DNA of 22,138 nt, from assembly GCA_020850295.1 (NCBI GenBank), contig JADZEV010000034.1, positions 1 through 22,138 of the forward strand, given 5' to 3'. This DNA is from Candidatus Nomurabacteria bacterium. Lineage in GTDB: Bacteria; Patescibacteriota; Minisyncoccia; Phycocordibacterales; UBA9973. Under the pieces are notes generated by a model, which worked only from the letters and a program-made list of their open reading frames with translations, was not told the DNA's origin and made no database searches. Position 1 is the stretch's first letter; the number at the start of each line of letters is the position of its first letter. This document shows positions 1 through 8,456 of the stretch, one piece after another. The position numbers and the translations under genes were made by a program.

Positions 1-252
1 ACACCTTGTGATGTAGATGCCAGGTATATTTTTTATCGAAATCTTAGAGCTGATTATGAAAGAGGTCCAAACACTAGTTGCATAAGCAGTGGTACTGGAA
101 CTTATACATTTAATCCTAGTACTAAAGTATTGCAATTTAGTGGCTCAGGTCAGCCAGCCAGAAATTTGATATACCATGACGGTTTCCGTTTTAGGGTAGA
201 GTATGTTTATAACGGCTCTCCCCGTGTTGAAATTTACGAACTTGTCCCTTAG
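1..252 (+). CDS. C-terminal end of an unrecognised protein (partial)
   Basis: Frame 1 is open from the window edge to a TAG at 250-252 and gives 83 residues; the start lies outside the window. The tail is polar and rich in Ser, Thr, Gly, Tyr and Arg, with two cysteines (in TPCD and TSCIS). It ends with alternating residues (FRFRVEYVY, then VEIYELVP) that look like beta strands. This composition resembles the extracellular proteins encoded just downstream, so it may be another surface or pilus-associated protein, but I do not recognise a family. A hairpin terminator follows 12 nt after the stop, so this gene ends its own transcription unit. Confidence 0.6.
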   Translation, partial: TPCDVDARYIFYRNLRADYERGPNTSCISSGTGTYTFNPSTKVLQFSGSGQPARNLIYHDGFRFRVEYVYNGSPRVEIYELVP

Positions 253-263
253 TGGGGGACTAT

Positions 264-299
264 AATCCACTCGAATATTTTTCGGGTGGATTTTTTTAT
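264..299 (+). terminator. Rho-independent terminator
   Basis: ATCCACTCGA (265-274) pairs with TCGGGTGGAT (282-291) with one G-U wobble around a 7-nt loop, and a T-rich tail (292-298) follows. It ends the unit of the partial gene and isolates the 777-residue surface protein gene. Confidence 0.85.
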
Positions 300-320
300 T
301 TACTCTAGATCAAATTTAAA

Positions 321-329
321 TGTTATACT
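321..329 (+). promoter_or_regulatory. Extended -10 promoter for the 777-aa surface protein
   Basis: TG-T-TATACT matches an extended -10 element; no good -35 is visible 17 bp upstream. Transcription would begin near 336, giving a leader of about 20 nt before the ATG at 356. This is the one -10 near a start codon in the window that leaves an appreciable leader; even so, I see no Shine-Dalgarno motif in it. Confidence 0.6.
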
Positions 330-355
330 TATAAAGTATTATTAATATTTTTCAT

Positions 356-2689
356 ATGCATAAAAAAACTTTTATAACTTCTTTAATTTTGTCTCTGTTC
401 TCTATTTCTTTATTCTCTTTCAGTCCTGTTTTGGCGCAAACAAACAAAAGCTTATTAGTAGCCTCTGTTAACATAGTTGATGCACAAATAGTTTCTCAAA
501 ATGGAAACAATCTTAATATTAGTTTTTCTCTCTCAAATAAAGAAGGCGTTCAAAGTGGGTTGTATTATGCTGTTGAACTTGTCTCAAGTCAGTCAGGTCT
601 AGAAATTGTTGCAGACCAAAAGATATATGAAGAGAGTATTAATCTTGCTGAAAACTCTAGTATAAAGAAAAGTCTATTATATAGTGCACCAAGTTCATTA
701 TCTGGTGTTTATAAAGTTCTTCTGTCAGCTAGAAATAGCTCAGGATTTCCTTTCGGCTTATATGATTTGGGAGAAATTAGTTTAGCAGGTTCTGAAGAGA
801 GTATTTTGATAGATAATGCTTCTTGTACAACAAATATAGAACAAAACAAAAAATTGTACGGACTTTTTAGTGTTCCAGTATCTCTAAATCCAGGGCAGTC
901 TTTAGTTGTGAGTTGTGATGTTACAAATAAGTCAAATTCTGAAGTTTCAGTTTCACCGAAATTTGAAATAAAAGAACAAAGCTCTTTCGGTCAAAAAGTA
1001 GACTCTTCTGTAGATAATGCGCCAGTATCTTTTAAGCCAAATGAAAAGAAAAATATTTCTATAAAAATTCCTTTTCCAGCAAAACCACAAAAATACAATA
1101 TCTCTTTTGGTTTAGTTTCAGATAACATGGTTTCGAATGCTGTTATTTTTGACATGATAGTCAAAGGGGATAGTGCAACTATTTCAAATATATCTTTAGA
1201 TAGTGGTTATTATAAAAAAGGTGAAACAGCAAAGATGACTTTTGTTTGGTTAACTACAACAAAAGATATTTCTATGGAAGCTAATTTGACTGATCATAAA
1301 GGTAATATGTGTGCTGATAGTATTCAAAAGTCTATAGATAGAAGTTCTGTAGAGACAATGTTTAATATCACAAAAAACTGTAAGAGCCCTATGGTTTCTG
1401 TATCTATAAAAGATGCAAATGGAAATATCCTCGACCAGAAAAGTTTCTCTTCATCTAAAGCAGGCTCGGACAATAAAATAATTTTTGTTATAGGAGGTTT
1501 GATTTTGTTAATAGCTCTAGTTTCTATGCTAAAGAAAAACAAAAAACCAGATGTTCTAGAAAGTAGTAATGCTTCAACTTCTACGATGACTATTTTGCCA
1601 ATGATTTTATTAGTTGGAGCTATTAGTTTGTTTTCTTATACAAAAGCTTCTGCTGATACATATGCTTCATACGGCCCAGATGACACTCTTTGTGTTATTT
1701 CTGAAGTTTATGTAGATCCTTCTTCTTACGCTTCTAACTCTCAAATGACTGTTAAATGGAAAATTCGTAATACTTGCTCATTAAGTGTGAATGTAAGACT
1801 TAGAGCTTCCAATGATACGGGTACAGGCGGACCTTATCCTTTAGCAGAACTTATGGCACCTGTAACTATTCCTGCTGGTGGTGACACAGGCTTTGCACCT
1901 TTAATGGATAACTCAACCTTTACATCTCCTTCGCCATCAGGTTCTTATGCTATAGAGTTTGAGACAGGTGTTGATTATGAACTAAAACCAATAGGAACAG
2001 GTTCTGGAACAGGGCCAGAATCCTACTTCGTTTGTTTTATAGCAGATACGAAAGTTGAAATGGCTGACGGAACTTATAAAAATATCCAAGATGTAAAAAT
2101 AGGCGATGTTTTGAAAGGCGAAAAGACAAACAATGTAGTCCTTGCTTATCATAGGCCACCAAAATCAGAAGGAATCATTTATGGATTTAACGGTGGTCGC
2201 GCTTTTGTAACACAAGAGCATCCTTTTAAGACAACAGAAGGTTGGAAATCTATTAATCCTGATAAAACAAATCAAGAAAACATCGGCATAACTGTTACAA
2301 AACTAGAAGTAGGAGATGTTCTTATCACAGAGAAAGGGCAAACAAAAATAACTTCTATTGAAAGAGAGATAGTTCCAGAGACTACACCTCTTTATAACTT
2401 TGTTCTATCTGGTGATAGAACATACTTTGCTGATGGATATTTAGTACATAACAAAAACGCTTGTGATGGAACCAGTACCTGTATAGACAACACCACTGCT
2501 CCTTATTATCTAGTTCTTCCTGGAGATCCTAATGGAGATGTTATACCTTTGACTTGTACACCAGGGCAAATTTTTGCCGGTCCTTATGATCCAGTGCAGT
2601 TTATACCAGGATGTGGAGGTTATTATAGATATTTAGGATGTTATGCTTCTCCAAGTTATAAGGCTTGTGGTAACTCAACACCACAATAA
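356..2689 (+). CDS. Large surface protein with internal Hint (autoprocessing) domain
   Basis: A 777-residue secreted protein. Residues 1-28 form a signal peptide ending PVLAQ. Residues about 30-370 are beta-rich extracellular sequence with few cysteines. A membrane segment lies at about 375-393, followed by a lysine-rich stop-transfer KKNKK. A second hydrophobic segment at about 410-432 ends KASA|D and looks like another signal peptide. Residues about 433-559 form a second beta domain. Residues 560-699 are a Hint domain: Cys560 in CFIADTKVEMADG, a TxxH block in FVTQEHPF, and C-terminal FADGYLVHN. The last 78 residues are cysteine-rich. Hint domains in inteins, Hedgehog and bacterial intein-like proteins cleave or splice their own backbone. 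Here the residue after His-Asn is Lys, so standard splicing is not expected, but cleavage is possible. The gene is followed after 7 nt by the PKD/Ig protein gene, probably co-transcribed, and precedes the pilus operon. The substrate or partner is unknown. Confidence 0.8.
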   Translation: MHKKTFITSLILSLFSISLFSFSPVLAQTNKSLLVASVNIVDAQIVSQNGNNLNISFSLSNKEGVQSGLYYAVELVSSQSGLEIVADQKIYEESINLAENSSIKKSLLYSAPSSLSGVYKVLLSARNSSGFPFGLYDLGEISLAGSEESILIDNASCTTNIEQNKKLYGLFSVPVSLNPGQSLVVSCDVTNKSNSEVSVSPKFEIKEQSSFGQKVDSSVDNAPVSFKPNEKKNISIKIPFPAKPQKYNISFGLVSDNMVSNAVIFDMIVKGDSATISNISLDSGYYKKGETAKMTFVWLTTTKDISMEANLTDHKGNMCADSIQKSIDRSSVETMFNITKNCKSPMVSVSIKDANGNILDQKSFSSSKAGSDNKIIFVIGGLILLIALVSMLKKNKKPDVLESSNASTSTMTILPMILLVGAISLFSYTKASADTYASYGPDDTLCVISEVYVDPSSYASNSQMTVKWKIRNTCSLSVNVRLRASNDTGTGGPYPLAELMAPVTIPAGGDTGFAPLMDNSTFTSPSPSGSYAIEFETGVDYELKPIGTGSGTGPESYFVCFIADTKVEMADGTYKNIQDVKIGDVLKGEKTNNVVLAYHRPPKSEGIIYGFNGGRAFVTQEHPFKTTEGWKSINPDKTNQENIGITVTKLEVGDVLITEKGQTKITSIEREIVPETTPLYNFVLSGDRTYFADGYLVHNKNACDGTSTCIDNTTAPYYLVLPGDPNGDVIPLTCTPGQIFAGPYDPVQFIPGCGGYYRYLGCYASPSYKACGNSTPQ
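2033..2452 (+). other. Hint domain coding segment (residues 560-699)
   Basis: The segment starts at the Cys560 codon and ends at the Asn699 codon of the surface protein. Visible blocks are the N-terminal nucleophile Cys in CFIADTK, a TQEH motif matching the block B TxxH, and the terminal HN dyad in YLVHN. The +1 residue is Lys700, not Cys, Ser or Thr. There is no room for a homing endonuclease. This fits a bacterial intein-like or Hedgehog-type module and not a canonical intein. Confidence 0.8.
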
Positions 2690-2696
2690 TTAGCAT

Positions 2697-3923
2697 ATGA
2701 AAAAATATATGAAAAATTTTAAATTTATTTTTATAGTTTGTGTTTTGGTTCTAGGTCTTTCTTCAAAAGCCTTTGCTATTTGGGAGTATAACGGTTTGCC
2801 CGTTGGATATACAGTTGATCCAAATCAACCCCCTGTAGTTGATGCTGGTCCTGATTATAATATTTCTTTGCCAACTAGCTCTCAGGTTGTTACTGGTACA
2901 GCTTCAGACCCTGACGGATCAATAGCTTCTGTTAACTGGTCATCTAGAGGTGGGCCAGCAACAGCAACGATAGTTAGTCCAAGTTCTTTAACAACCAATA
3001 TAACAGGTATGACAGTGCCAGGAGTTTATTTGTTTAGACTTGTTGCGGTAGATAATCAGGGCACTGGAGCTTTTGATTCAATGCAGATAACAGTTTCTTC
3101 TTCTGCAGCTTCTGGTTCTCTAACAGTCTCTCCAAACTCTTGTACCATATCTGTTGGAGCAAGTACTTGTACTGTTACTGGTGCTACATGGACCACATCT
3201 GGGGCAACTTCTCCTAGGCTTGAAGATGGAAATACAAGTAGTTTATTATCTACTCTTGCAAACAACGCAACACCGCTTCAGGTTTGGGTTGCTTATCCAT
3301 CAACTGTTTTTAACTTAAAAGATGGAACAACTTTGCTTGATTCAAAAACAGTTACATCTTCTTGTGCTTCAGGAAGTTCTTGGAATGGAACTTATTGTCA
3401 AGCAGTACAAGCTTCAGTAAGCTTGACAGCTTCGCCGATGTCTTTGTTCTCAGGAAACGCAGCAACTTTGTCTTGGGTAAGTAGTAATGTAACTTCTTGT
3501 ACTGCAAGTGGTGGTTGGTCAGGATCAAAACCTACAAATAGTACATATCCTCACGAATCAACAGGGGCACTTAGCTCTACTACAACATTTAGGATTGATT
3601 GTACTGGGGCTTATGGAAGTGCTTTTGATCAAAAGACAGTTACAGTATTAACTGCTGGTCCAGGTATTACGGTTGAGCTTACTGCTACACCAGATAGGAT
3701 CAACTCAGGAGAAACATCAACTCTTACATGGATTTCTTCTGGAGCAACTAGTTGTTCAGGTATAGGATTTAATACAGGTGGGGCCACAAACAACTCTATT
3801 GGTGTAATAGTTAGCCCAACTACAAATACAACTTATACTATCAACTGTATTAATGGTTCACTCTCTGGCTCTGATCAAGCAACCGTTACACTCAAGAAAA
3901 AATTCTTATTTATAGAATTCTAA
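2697..3923 (+). CDS. Secreted protein with PKD-like and Ig-like domains
   Basis: A 408-residue exported protein. The signal peptide is residues 1 to about 27, with a hydrophobic core IFIVCVLVLGLSS ending KAFA. Residues about 40-135 form a PKD/REJ-like beta-sandwich: it opens PPVVDAGPD, contains the SDPDGSI turn and ends with a FRLVAVDNQG strand. Two Ig-like repeats follow, beginning VSLTASPMSLFSG and VELTATPDRINSG. Each has a strand of the type TLSWVSS or TLTWISS followed by a TSC motif, and ends in a strand like KTVTV or QATVTL. It lies 7 nt after the Hint protein, so the two are likely one operon. Such modules commonly build adhesins or cell-envelope stalks; adhesion is an inference. There is no C-terminal sorting signal or membrane anchor. 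A strong terminator follows. Confidence 0.8.
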   Translation: MKKYMKNFKFIFIVCVLVLGLSSKAFAIWEYNGLPVGYTVDPNQPPVVDAGPDYNISLPTSSQVVTGTASDPDGSIASVNWSSRGGPATATIVSPSSLTTNITGMTVPGVYLFRLVAVDNQGTGAFDSMQITVSSSAASGSLTVSPNSCTISVGASTCTVTGATWTTSGATSPRLEDGNTSSLLSTLANNATPLQVWVAYPSTVFNLKDGTTLLDSKTVTSSCASGSSWNGTYCQAVQASVSLTASPMSLFSGNAATLSWVSSNVTSCTASGGWSGSKPTNSTYPHESTGALSSTTTFRIDCTGAYGSAFDQKTVTVLTAGPGITVELTATPDRINSGETSTLTWISSGATSCSGIGFNTGGATNNSIGVIVSPTTNTTYTINCINGSLSGSDQATVTLKKKFLFIEF

Positions 3924-3927
3924 AGTT

Positions 3928-3963
3928 AAAACAAAAAAGCCATCTCGGGCTTTTTTGTTTTTT
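3928..3963 (+). terminator. Strong Rho-independent terminator
   Basis: A stem of about 14 bp pairs 3928-3941 (AAAACAAAAAAGCC) with 3948-3961, loop ATCTCG, and the T-rich arm serves as tail. The GCC/GGC core closes the loop. It separates the surface-protein operon from the pilus operon. Confidence 0.88.
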
Positions 3964-3967
3964 ATCA

Positions 3968-3976
3968 TGATACAAT
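3968..3976 (+). promoter_or_regulatory. Extended -10 promoter of pilB
   Basis: TG-A-TACAAT ends 9 nt before the ATG at 3986, which implies a leader of only about 0-3 nt. There is no Shine-Dalgarno motif. It lies just after the terminator, so it is the likely main promoter of the pilus operon. Confidence 0.65.
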
Positions 3977-3985
3977 ATAACCATA

Positions 3986-5734
3986 ATGGTTGTTGATGAA
4001 GCAAAACTTCAAAGCTTATTACTAGATACAAACATCGTATCAGTTGATGACTTGGCAAAGTTTGAAAAAGAGAGACAAAAAAAAGGTATAAGTCTTTCAG
4101 AATTTCTTTTATCTTCTGGTAAGGTAAAAGAGTCTGAATTACAAAAACTTCATGCTTATATACTTGGTATACCTTATTTAAACCTCGAAAAAGAAAAAAT
4201 AGACAGAGAGATTCTTCAAATGATCCCTGAAGCTATTGCTCGCAAATACAATATTGTTGCTTACAAAAAACGAGGTACTGATCTTGAAATCTGCATGCTA
4301 GATATAGACAATCTACCAGCCATTGATTTCGTTAAAAAGAAAACAGGTCTGCGGATATTGCCTAGGCTTACAGACAGTGAATCTATAAAAAGTGTATTAG
4401 TTCAATATAAAAAATCTCTTCAGGCAGAATTTGATTCTATAATCCAAAAAGAGGTTGGTAGTTTGCAAAAGATAGAAGACAAGGATGATAAAACCACCGA
4501 AAAAGATCTTAAGGAAATGGCAGAAGATTTGCCGGTCATTAAAATAGTGGACTCTCTTATTTCTCATGCAATCTTACAAAACACCTCTGATATACACATA
4601 GAGCCAGGGGAAGAATCCTTAATAATTCGTTACCGTATAGATGGCATACTTCACGATGCCATGACTTTGCCAAAAGAAGCAGCCCCTGCAGTAACTGCTC
4701 GTATCAAAGTATTATCGAACTTAAAGCTTGATGAAAAAAGACTTCCTCAAGACGGAAGATTTAAAATAGTCATGGATGAAATGCCGGTGTCTTTTCGTGT
4801 TTCAACACTCCCGACATATTATGGAGAAAAAACAGTTATCCGTATTTTGCGTGAAGGAACAAGCGGTTTTACTCTAGAAGGCCTTGGTTTTCACGGAGAG
4901 AGTTTAGAGAGGATACATGAAGGTATGAAGCAGCACTCAGGTATTGTACTTGCTTCTGGTCCGACAGGCTCTGGTAAGACAACAACTCTTTATACAATGC
5001 TTGATATTTTAAATACTCCAGAAGTTAATATCTCAACAGTTGAAGATCCTATCGAATATCAAATGCCGAGAATAAATCAAACTCAAGTTAAAAGTGAAAT
5101 AGGCATGACTTTTGCTAATGGACTTCGCGCGCTACTTCGACAAGACCCAAATATTATAATGGTAGGAGAGATTCGAGACGGGGAAACGGCTTCACTTGCC
5201 GTTAATGCTGCTCTAACCGGACACTTGGTTCTCTCTACTATTCACACAAACAGTGCGGCCGGAGCAATACCTAGACTTATTGATATGGGAGTAGAGCCTT
5301 TTCTTATAGTTTCAACTGCTAAAGTTATTATTGCGCAAAGATTGGTTAGAAGACTAACTAGTAACAAAGAACAATACTTCTTGTCAGACGGAGAACTAAA
5401 AGCGCTTGGTGATGTTATAGATCTAGATCACCTTAGACCATTTCTTGAGTCAGAAAAAATAATAAAACCTGGAACTCCTTGGAAAGAAATACCATTTTTC
5501 AAACCAAAAGAAAGTGAAGAATCAAAAGATGGATATAAAGGACGAGTTGGTATTCATGAGGCTTTAAAAATCTCTCCAGCCATAAAGGAAATAATTCTTC
5601 GAGGAGGCTCATCTGACGAGGTAGAAGCACAAGGAAAGAAAGAAGGCATGATGACTATGATAGAAGACGGTATCTTCCAAGCGATACAAGGAAACACAAC
5701 AATAGACGAAGTCTTGCGTGTGGTTAGTGAGTAA
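3986..5734 (+). CDS. pilB: Type IV pilus assembly ATPase PilB (GspE family)
   Basis: A 582-residue cytoplasmic hexameric ATPase that powers pilin extrusion. Residues 1 to about 160 form an MshEN/T2SSE N-terminal domain. The central ATPase follows: SDIHIEP near residue 205, Walker A GPTGSGKT at 325-332, the Asp-box region STVEDPIEY, and Walker B IIMVGEIRD with Glu395. The His-box lies in TGHLVLSTIHTN. Length matches PilB (about 560-580). An oddity is the segment after RLVRRL, where most PilB/GspE proteins carry a tetracysteine zinc motif: here there is no cysteine, and the sequence runs through a charged KPKESEESKDGYKGRVGIHE stretch. It is the first gene of the pilus cluster and precedes pilC by 50 nt. 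Alternatives such as PilT are excluded by the MshEN domain and the length. Confidence 0.95.
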   Translation: MVVDEAKLQSLLLDTNIVSVDDLAKFEKERQKKGISLSEFLLSSGKVKESELQKLHAYILGIPYLNLEKEKIDREILQMIPEAIARKYNIVAYKKRGTDLEICMLDIDNLPAIDFVKKKTGLRILPRLTDSESIKSVLVQYKKSLQAEFDSIIQKEVGSLQKIEDKDDKTTEKDLKEMAEDLPVIKIVDSLISHAILQNTSDIHIEPGEESLIIRYRIDGILHDAMTLPKEAAPAVTARIKVLSNLKLDEKRLPQDGRFKIVMDEMPVSFRVSTLPTYYGEKTVIRILREGTSGFTLEGLGFHGESLERIHEGMKQHSGIVLASGPTGSGKTTTLYTMLDILNTPEVNISTVEDPIEYQMPRINQTQVKSEIGMTFANGLRALLRQDPNIIMVGEIRDGETASLAVNAALTGHLVLSTIHTNSAAGAIPRLIDMGVEPFLIVSTAKVIIAQRLVRRLTSNKEQYFLSDGELKALGDVIDLDHLRPFLESEKIIKPGTPWKEIPFFKPKESEESKDGYKGRVGIHEALKISPAIKEIILRGGSSDEVEAQGKKEGMMTMIEDGIFQAIQGNTTIDEVLRVVSE

Positions 5735-5766
5735 CTTTAATTTAACAAACAAACATATATAAAATT

Positions 5767-5775
5767 TGATACACT
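5767..5775 (+). promoter_or_regulatory. Extended -10 promoter of pilC
   Basis: TG-A-TACACT ends 9 nt before the ATG at 5785, the same spacing as at pilB. There is no Shine-Dalgarno motif in the 50-nt gap. It suggests a second, internal promoter in the pilus operon. Confidence 0.5.
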
Positions 5776-5784
5776 TATATAGAT

Positions 5785-7002
5785 ATGAAATTTTCTTATA
5801 AGGCTAGGAATCCAAATAATGTACCATCCGAAGGTGTTGTTGAAGCTCGTGACAAAGTTGAAGCTATAAATACTATCAGAAATATGGGATTAACTCCTAT
5901 ATTTGTAAACCAGTCATCGGGAGGAATATTTGCGAAACTAAACTCTATTTCATTTGGGACAGGTAAGATCAAGCTAAGTGAAAAAATATTGCTAACAAAG
6001 AACCTGTCAGGAATGTTAAAAGCAGGACTTTCTATTTCTAGAGCTCTGCAAGTTCTTTCTAAACAAACAAAAAACAAATATTTTAAAACAATCATTGAGG
6101 ATTTGTCTGAAACTATAAATAAAGGAGGGACCTTATCTGATGGTTTGGCTAAATATCCAAAAGTTTTTTCAGCTTTATTTGTTGCTATGGTAAAAGCAGG
6201 AGAGGAGTCAGGAGGACTTCCAAATACCTTAAATGAAATAGGATTAAATCTTGAAAAAACTTATGCACTAAATAAAAAAGTAAAAAGTGCCATGATGTAC
6301 CCCTCTATTATCTTGGCTGCGATTGTTATTATAGGAGTATTGATGTTTGTTTATGTTGTTCCAACACTGACCAAGACATTTAAAGAGCTTGGTACAGAGC
6401 TTCCCGCATCTACTAGGCTAGTTGTTGGTCTTAGTGACTTTTTATCAAATAATTTTCTTACCTTTATTTTAATAGTTCTAGTTTTGGTTGTTGGTATTAT
6501 TTTTGCTCTTAAAATGCCTAAAGTTAAAAGGAAGATTGACTGGCTTGTTGTTAGGCTTCCTGTTATAGGTACAATTGTCAAAGAGGTTAACACAGCTAGA
6601 ACAACAAGAACTATGTCTTCTTTACTTAGCTCAGGAGTTTCAATTGGTCGAGCCATAGGTATAACAAAAGAAGTTGTTCAAAATGTTTATTACAAAGAAG
6701 TTCTCTCTGAGGTAGAAGAAGTTGTCCAAAAAGGAGCTTCAATATCAAGTGTTTTTAAAGAAAAAATAACACTTTACCCAGTCATGATGGGAGAAATGAT
6801 AGAAGTTGGAGAGGAGACAGGAAATCTAGGTTCTATGTTGCTTGAAATAGCTACTTTTTATGAGGCTGAGGTTGATAATAAAACCAAAGACCTCTCTACT
6901 ATCATAGAGCCCGTACTTATGATATTTATTGGTGTGGCTGTAGGTTTCTTTGCTGTTTCTATGCTCTCTCCTATGTATTCGATAATGGATTCTATAAAAT
7001 AA
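5785..7002 (+). CDS. pilC: Type IV pilus inner-membrane platform protein PilC (GspF family)
   Basis: A 405-residue inner-membrane protein that couples the PilB ATPase to pilin assembly. The N-terminus MKFSYKARN with a VVEARDKVEAI stretch is the usual opening of the family. Two cytoplasmic T2SSF domains are visible. The first covers about 65-190 (LSEKILLTKNLSGMLKAGLSISRAL), and its repeat begins near 265 (ARTTRTMSSLLSSGVSIGRAI). Three hydrophobic segments lie at about 172-195, 222-245 and 372-395, matching the expected topology. Both T2SSF repeats carry the conserved late-domain motif (AGEESGGLP; VGEETGNLG). Length is typical. It is followed after 3 nt by the first prepilin gene. Confidence 0.95.
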   Translation: MKFSYKARNPNNVPSEGVVEARDKVEAINTIRNMGLTPIFVNQSSGGIFAKLNSISFGTGKIKLSEKILLTKNLSGMLKAGLSISRALQVLSKQTKNKYFKTIIEDLSETINKGGTLSDGLAKYPKVFSALFVAMVKAGEESGGLPNTLNEIGLNLEKTYALNKKVKSAMMYPSIILAAIVIIGVLMFVYVVPTLTKTFKELGTELPASTRLVVGLSDFLSNNFLTFILIVLVLVVGIIFALKMPKVKRKIDWLVVRLPVIGTIVKEVNTARTTRTMSSLLSSGVSIGRAIGITKEVVQNVYYKEVLSEVEEVVQKGASISSVFKEKITLYPVMMGEMIEVGEETGNLGSMLLEIATFYEAEVDNKTKDLSTIIEPVLMIFIGVAVGFFAVSMLSPMYSIMDSIK

Positions 7003-7005
7003 TTT

Positions 7006-7464
7006 ATGATTAATTTCAAAAAAGGACTATCTTTAATAGAAATAATAATGGTTGTCGCTGTTTTAGGTATTATTCTTACTATTTCAGTTCCAGGTTTTGT
7101 TAACTTTAGGAAAAACCAGTCAATACAAAATACTACAAATTCAGTTGTTTCTCTTTTGGAAGAGGCTAGGGCTAGAACTCTTGCTTCATACAACAATACT
7201 TTTTATAGCGTTAGGATTGAATCAAATAGAGCAATTTTATTTACAGGTGGAACATATTCATCTTCTAGTCCTACAAATAAAACTGTACCCTTTGAATCAC
7301 CTGTAGTTTTGCAATCTATATCTCTTTCAGGCGGTGGTTCAGAAATAAAATTTGATCGAATAAAAGGAACTACAAGTCAGTATGGTACAATTGTATTGCA
7401 AATTCCAAGTGGTACTTCTCGGACAATCACTATTAATTCTGGAGGAGTTATCACTCGAGATTAA
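7006..7464 (+). CDS. Type IV prepilin-like protein
   Basis: A 152-residue prepilin. The leader MINFKKG is followed by LSLIEIIMVVAVLGIILTIS: a class III signal with cleavage after Gly7, Glu at mature position 5, and a hydrophobic assembly helix. The mature domain has a long helix (about residues 25-55) and a C-terminal beta-rich part ending ITINSGGVITRD. The shape resembles GspH/FimT-type minor pilins more than a major pilin with a C-terminal disulfide loop, because the mature protein has no cysteine. Cleavage needs a prepilin peptidase, which is not encoded in the window. The start follows the pilC stop by 3 nt, suggesting translational coupling. Confidence 0.85.
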   Translation: MINFKKGLSLIEIIMVVAVLGIILTISVPGFVNFRKNQSIQNTTNSVVSLLEEARARTLASYNNTFYSVRIESNRAILFTGGTYSSSSPTNKTVPFESPVVLQSISLSGGGSEIKFDRIKGTTSQYGTIVLQIPSGTSRTITINSGGVITRD

Positions 7465-7466
7465 AA

Positions 7467-7949
7467 ATGATTTCTTTTAATAAAAAACAAAAAGGTTTTT
7501 TTCTAATAGAAGTAGTTGTAGCAACTGCTGTAGCTGCTACTGTAGTTATTTTTCTTTTAGGTCTTGTACAAAACACCGTTCGAATTTCTGCTGCCGCTCT
7601 TGAAAGAACTCAGGCATCTTATCTACTTGAAGAGGGACAAGAAGCTACTAAAACTATAAGAGATGGCGGATGGTCAAATATTTCTTTATTATCAAACGGG
7701 ACAAATTATTACTTTTTGTGGAGTGGTTCAGAATGGACTTTGAATACAACGCCTTCTTCTGTAGATTCTTTTACTAGGACAATCTCATTTGAAGAAGTCT
7801 ATAGAGATGTAAATGATGATATAGCAAGCAGTGGTGGAACATTGGACACCAGAACAAGAAAGGGGACAGTAACTGTTTCTTGGACTACATCCTCTGGTTC
7901 GTCAAAAAGTGAATCTCTAACATTTTACATAGCAGATATAAGAACATAA
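7467..7949 (+). CDS. Minor prepilin, PilV-like
   Basis: A 160-residue prepilin. The leader MISFNKKQKG precedes FFLIEVVVATAVAATVVIFL, with Glu5 in the mature protein. The helix continues to LEEGQEATKTIRDGGWSNI, a pattern seen in PilV-like minor pilins of CPR genomes. The C-terminal half is a beta-rich domain ending LTFYIADIRT, without cysteines. The start codon lies 2 nt after the previous stop, and the next gene starts 1 nt after this one, so the four prepilin-type genes are tightly coupled. Minor pilins prime assembly and tune function at the pilus tip; the exact role here is an inference. Confidence 0.82.
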   Translation: MISFNKKQKGFFLIEVVVATAVAATVVIFLLGLVQNTVRISAAALERTQASYLLEEGQEATKTIRDGGWSNISLLSNGTNYYFLWSGSEWTLNTTPSSVDSFTRTISFEEVYRDVNDDIASSGGTLDTRTRKGTVTVSWTTSSGSSKSESLTFYIADIRT

Positions 7950-7950
7950 T

Positions 7951-8454
7951 ATGAAGAAAAATAATTTTTCAAAAGGATATTCTATTATCGAGCTGGTCAT
8001 TTATATCAGTTTGTTCGTTCTTATTGCTATTGTTGTAATACAGTCTCTTCTTTACTCTATTAAGACCTACTCTAATGCTCGCGCATATAGAACTATACAA
8101 AGAAATGCCGAAACATTTTTAAGTAGAACCACAAACGAAATAAGACAAGCAAAAAATATTTCTGTTTCAGCAAGTACATTTAGTTCTTCTCCGGGAGTTT
8201 TGTCTTTAACAGGATTAGACAGTAGTTCTTCTCCTTATACTGCCACCATCTCTGTAGCTAGTAATGTTCCGCAAATATCTATTTCAGGTGCAACAACCTC
8301 ACTTTCTAGTTCAGAAGTTAGTGTTTCAGAGCTTACATTTTGGAATATCACAACTACCTCTTCTGACGCTGTTAGAATAAAATTAACACTTACTACAACC
8401 AGGGCTCCTTTTATAACAAAAACTTTTTATACAACAGTAGTTCTTAGAGAATAA
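7951..8454 (+). CDS. Minor prepilin, PilW/GspJ-like
   Basis: A 167-residue prepilin. The leader MKKNNFSKG precedes YSIIELVIYISLFVLIAIVV, with Glu5 present. It continues through the helix QRNAETFLSRTTNEIRQAKNI, which resembles the GspJ/PilW consensus in which the helix ends near a conserved IRQA. A beta domain rich in Ser and Thr follows, ending TTVVLRE, without cysteines. It sits between the PilV-like and PilX-like genes, matching the usual order of minor pilin operons (H-I-J-K or FimT-PilV-PilW-PilX). Confidence 0.82.
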   Translation: MKKNNFSKGYSIIELVIYISLFVLIAIVVIQSLLYSIKTYSNARAYRTIQRNAETFLSRTTNEIRQAKNISVSASTFSSSPGVLSLTGLDSSSSPYTATISVASNVPQISISGATTSLSSSEVSVSELTFWNITTTSSDAVRIKLTLTTTRAPFITKTFYTTVVLRE

Positions 8455-8456
8455 TT

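Noticed and set aside
2033..2452. Canonical self-splicing intein
   Set aside because: The +1 residue is Lys, and there is no homing endonuclease; a Hint domain of the cleaving type fits better.
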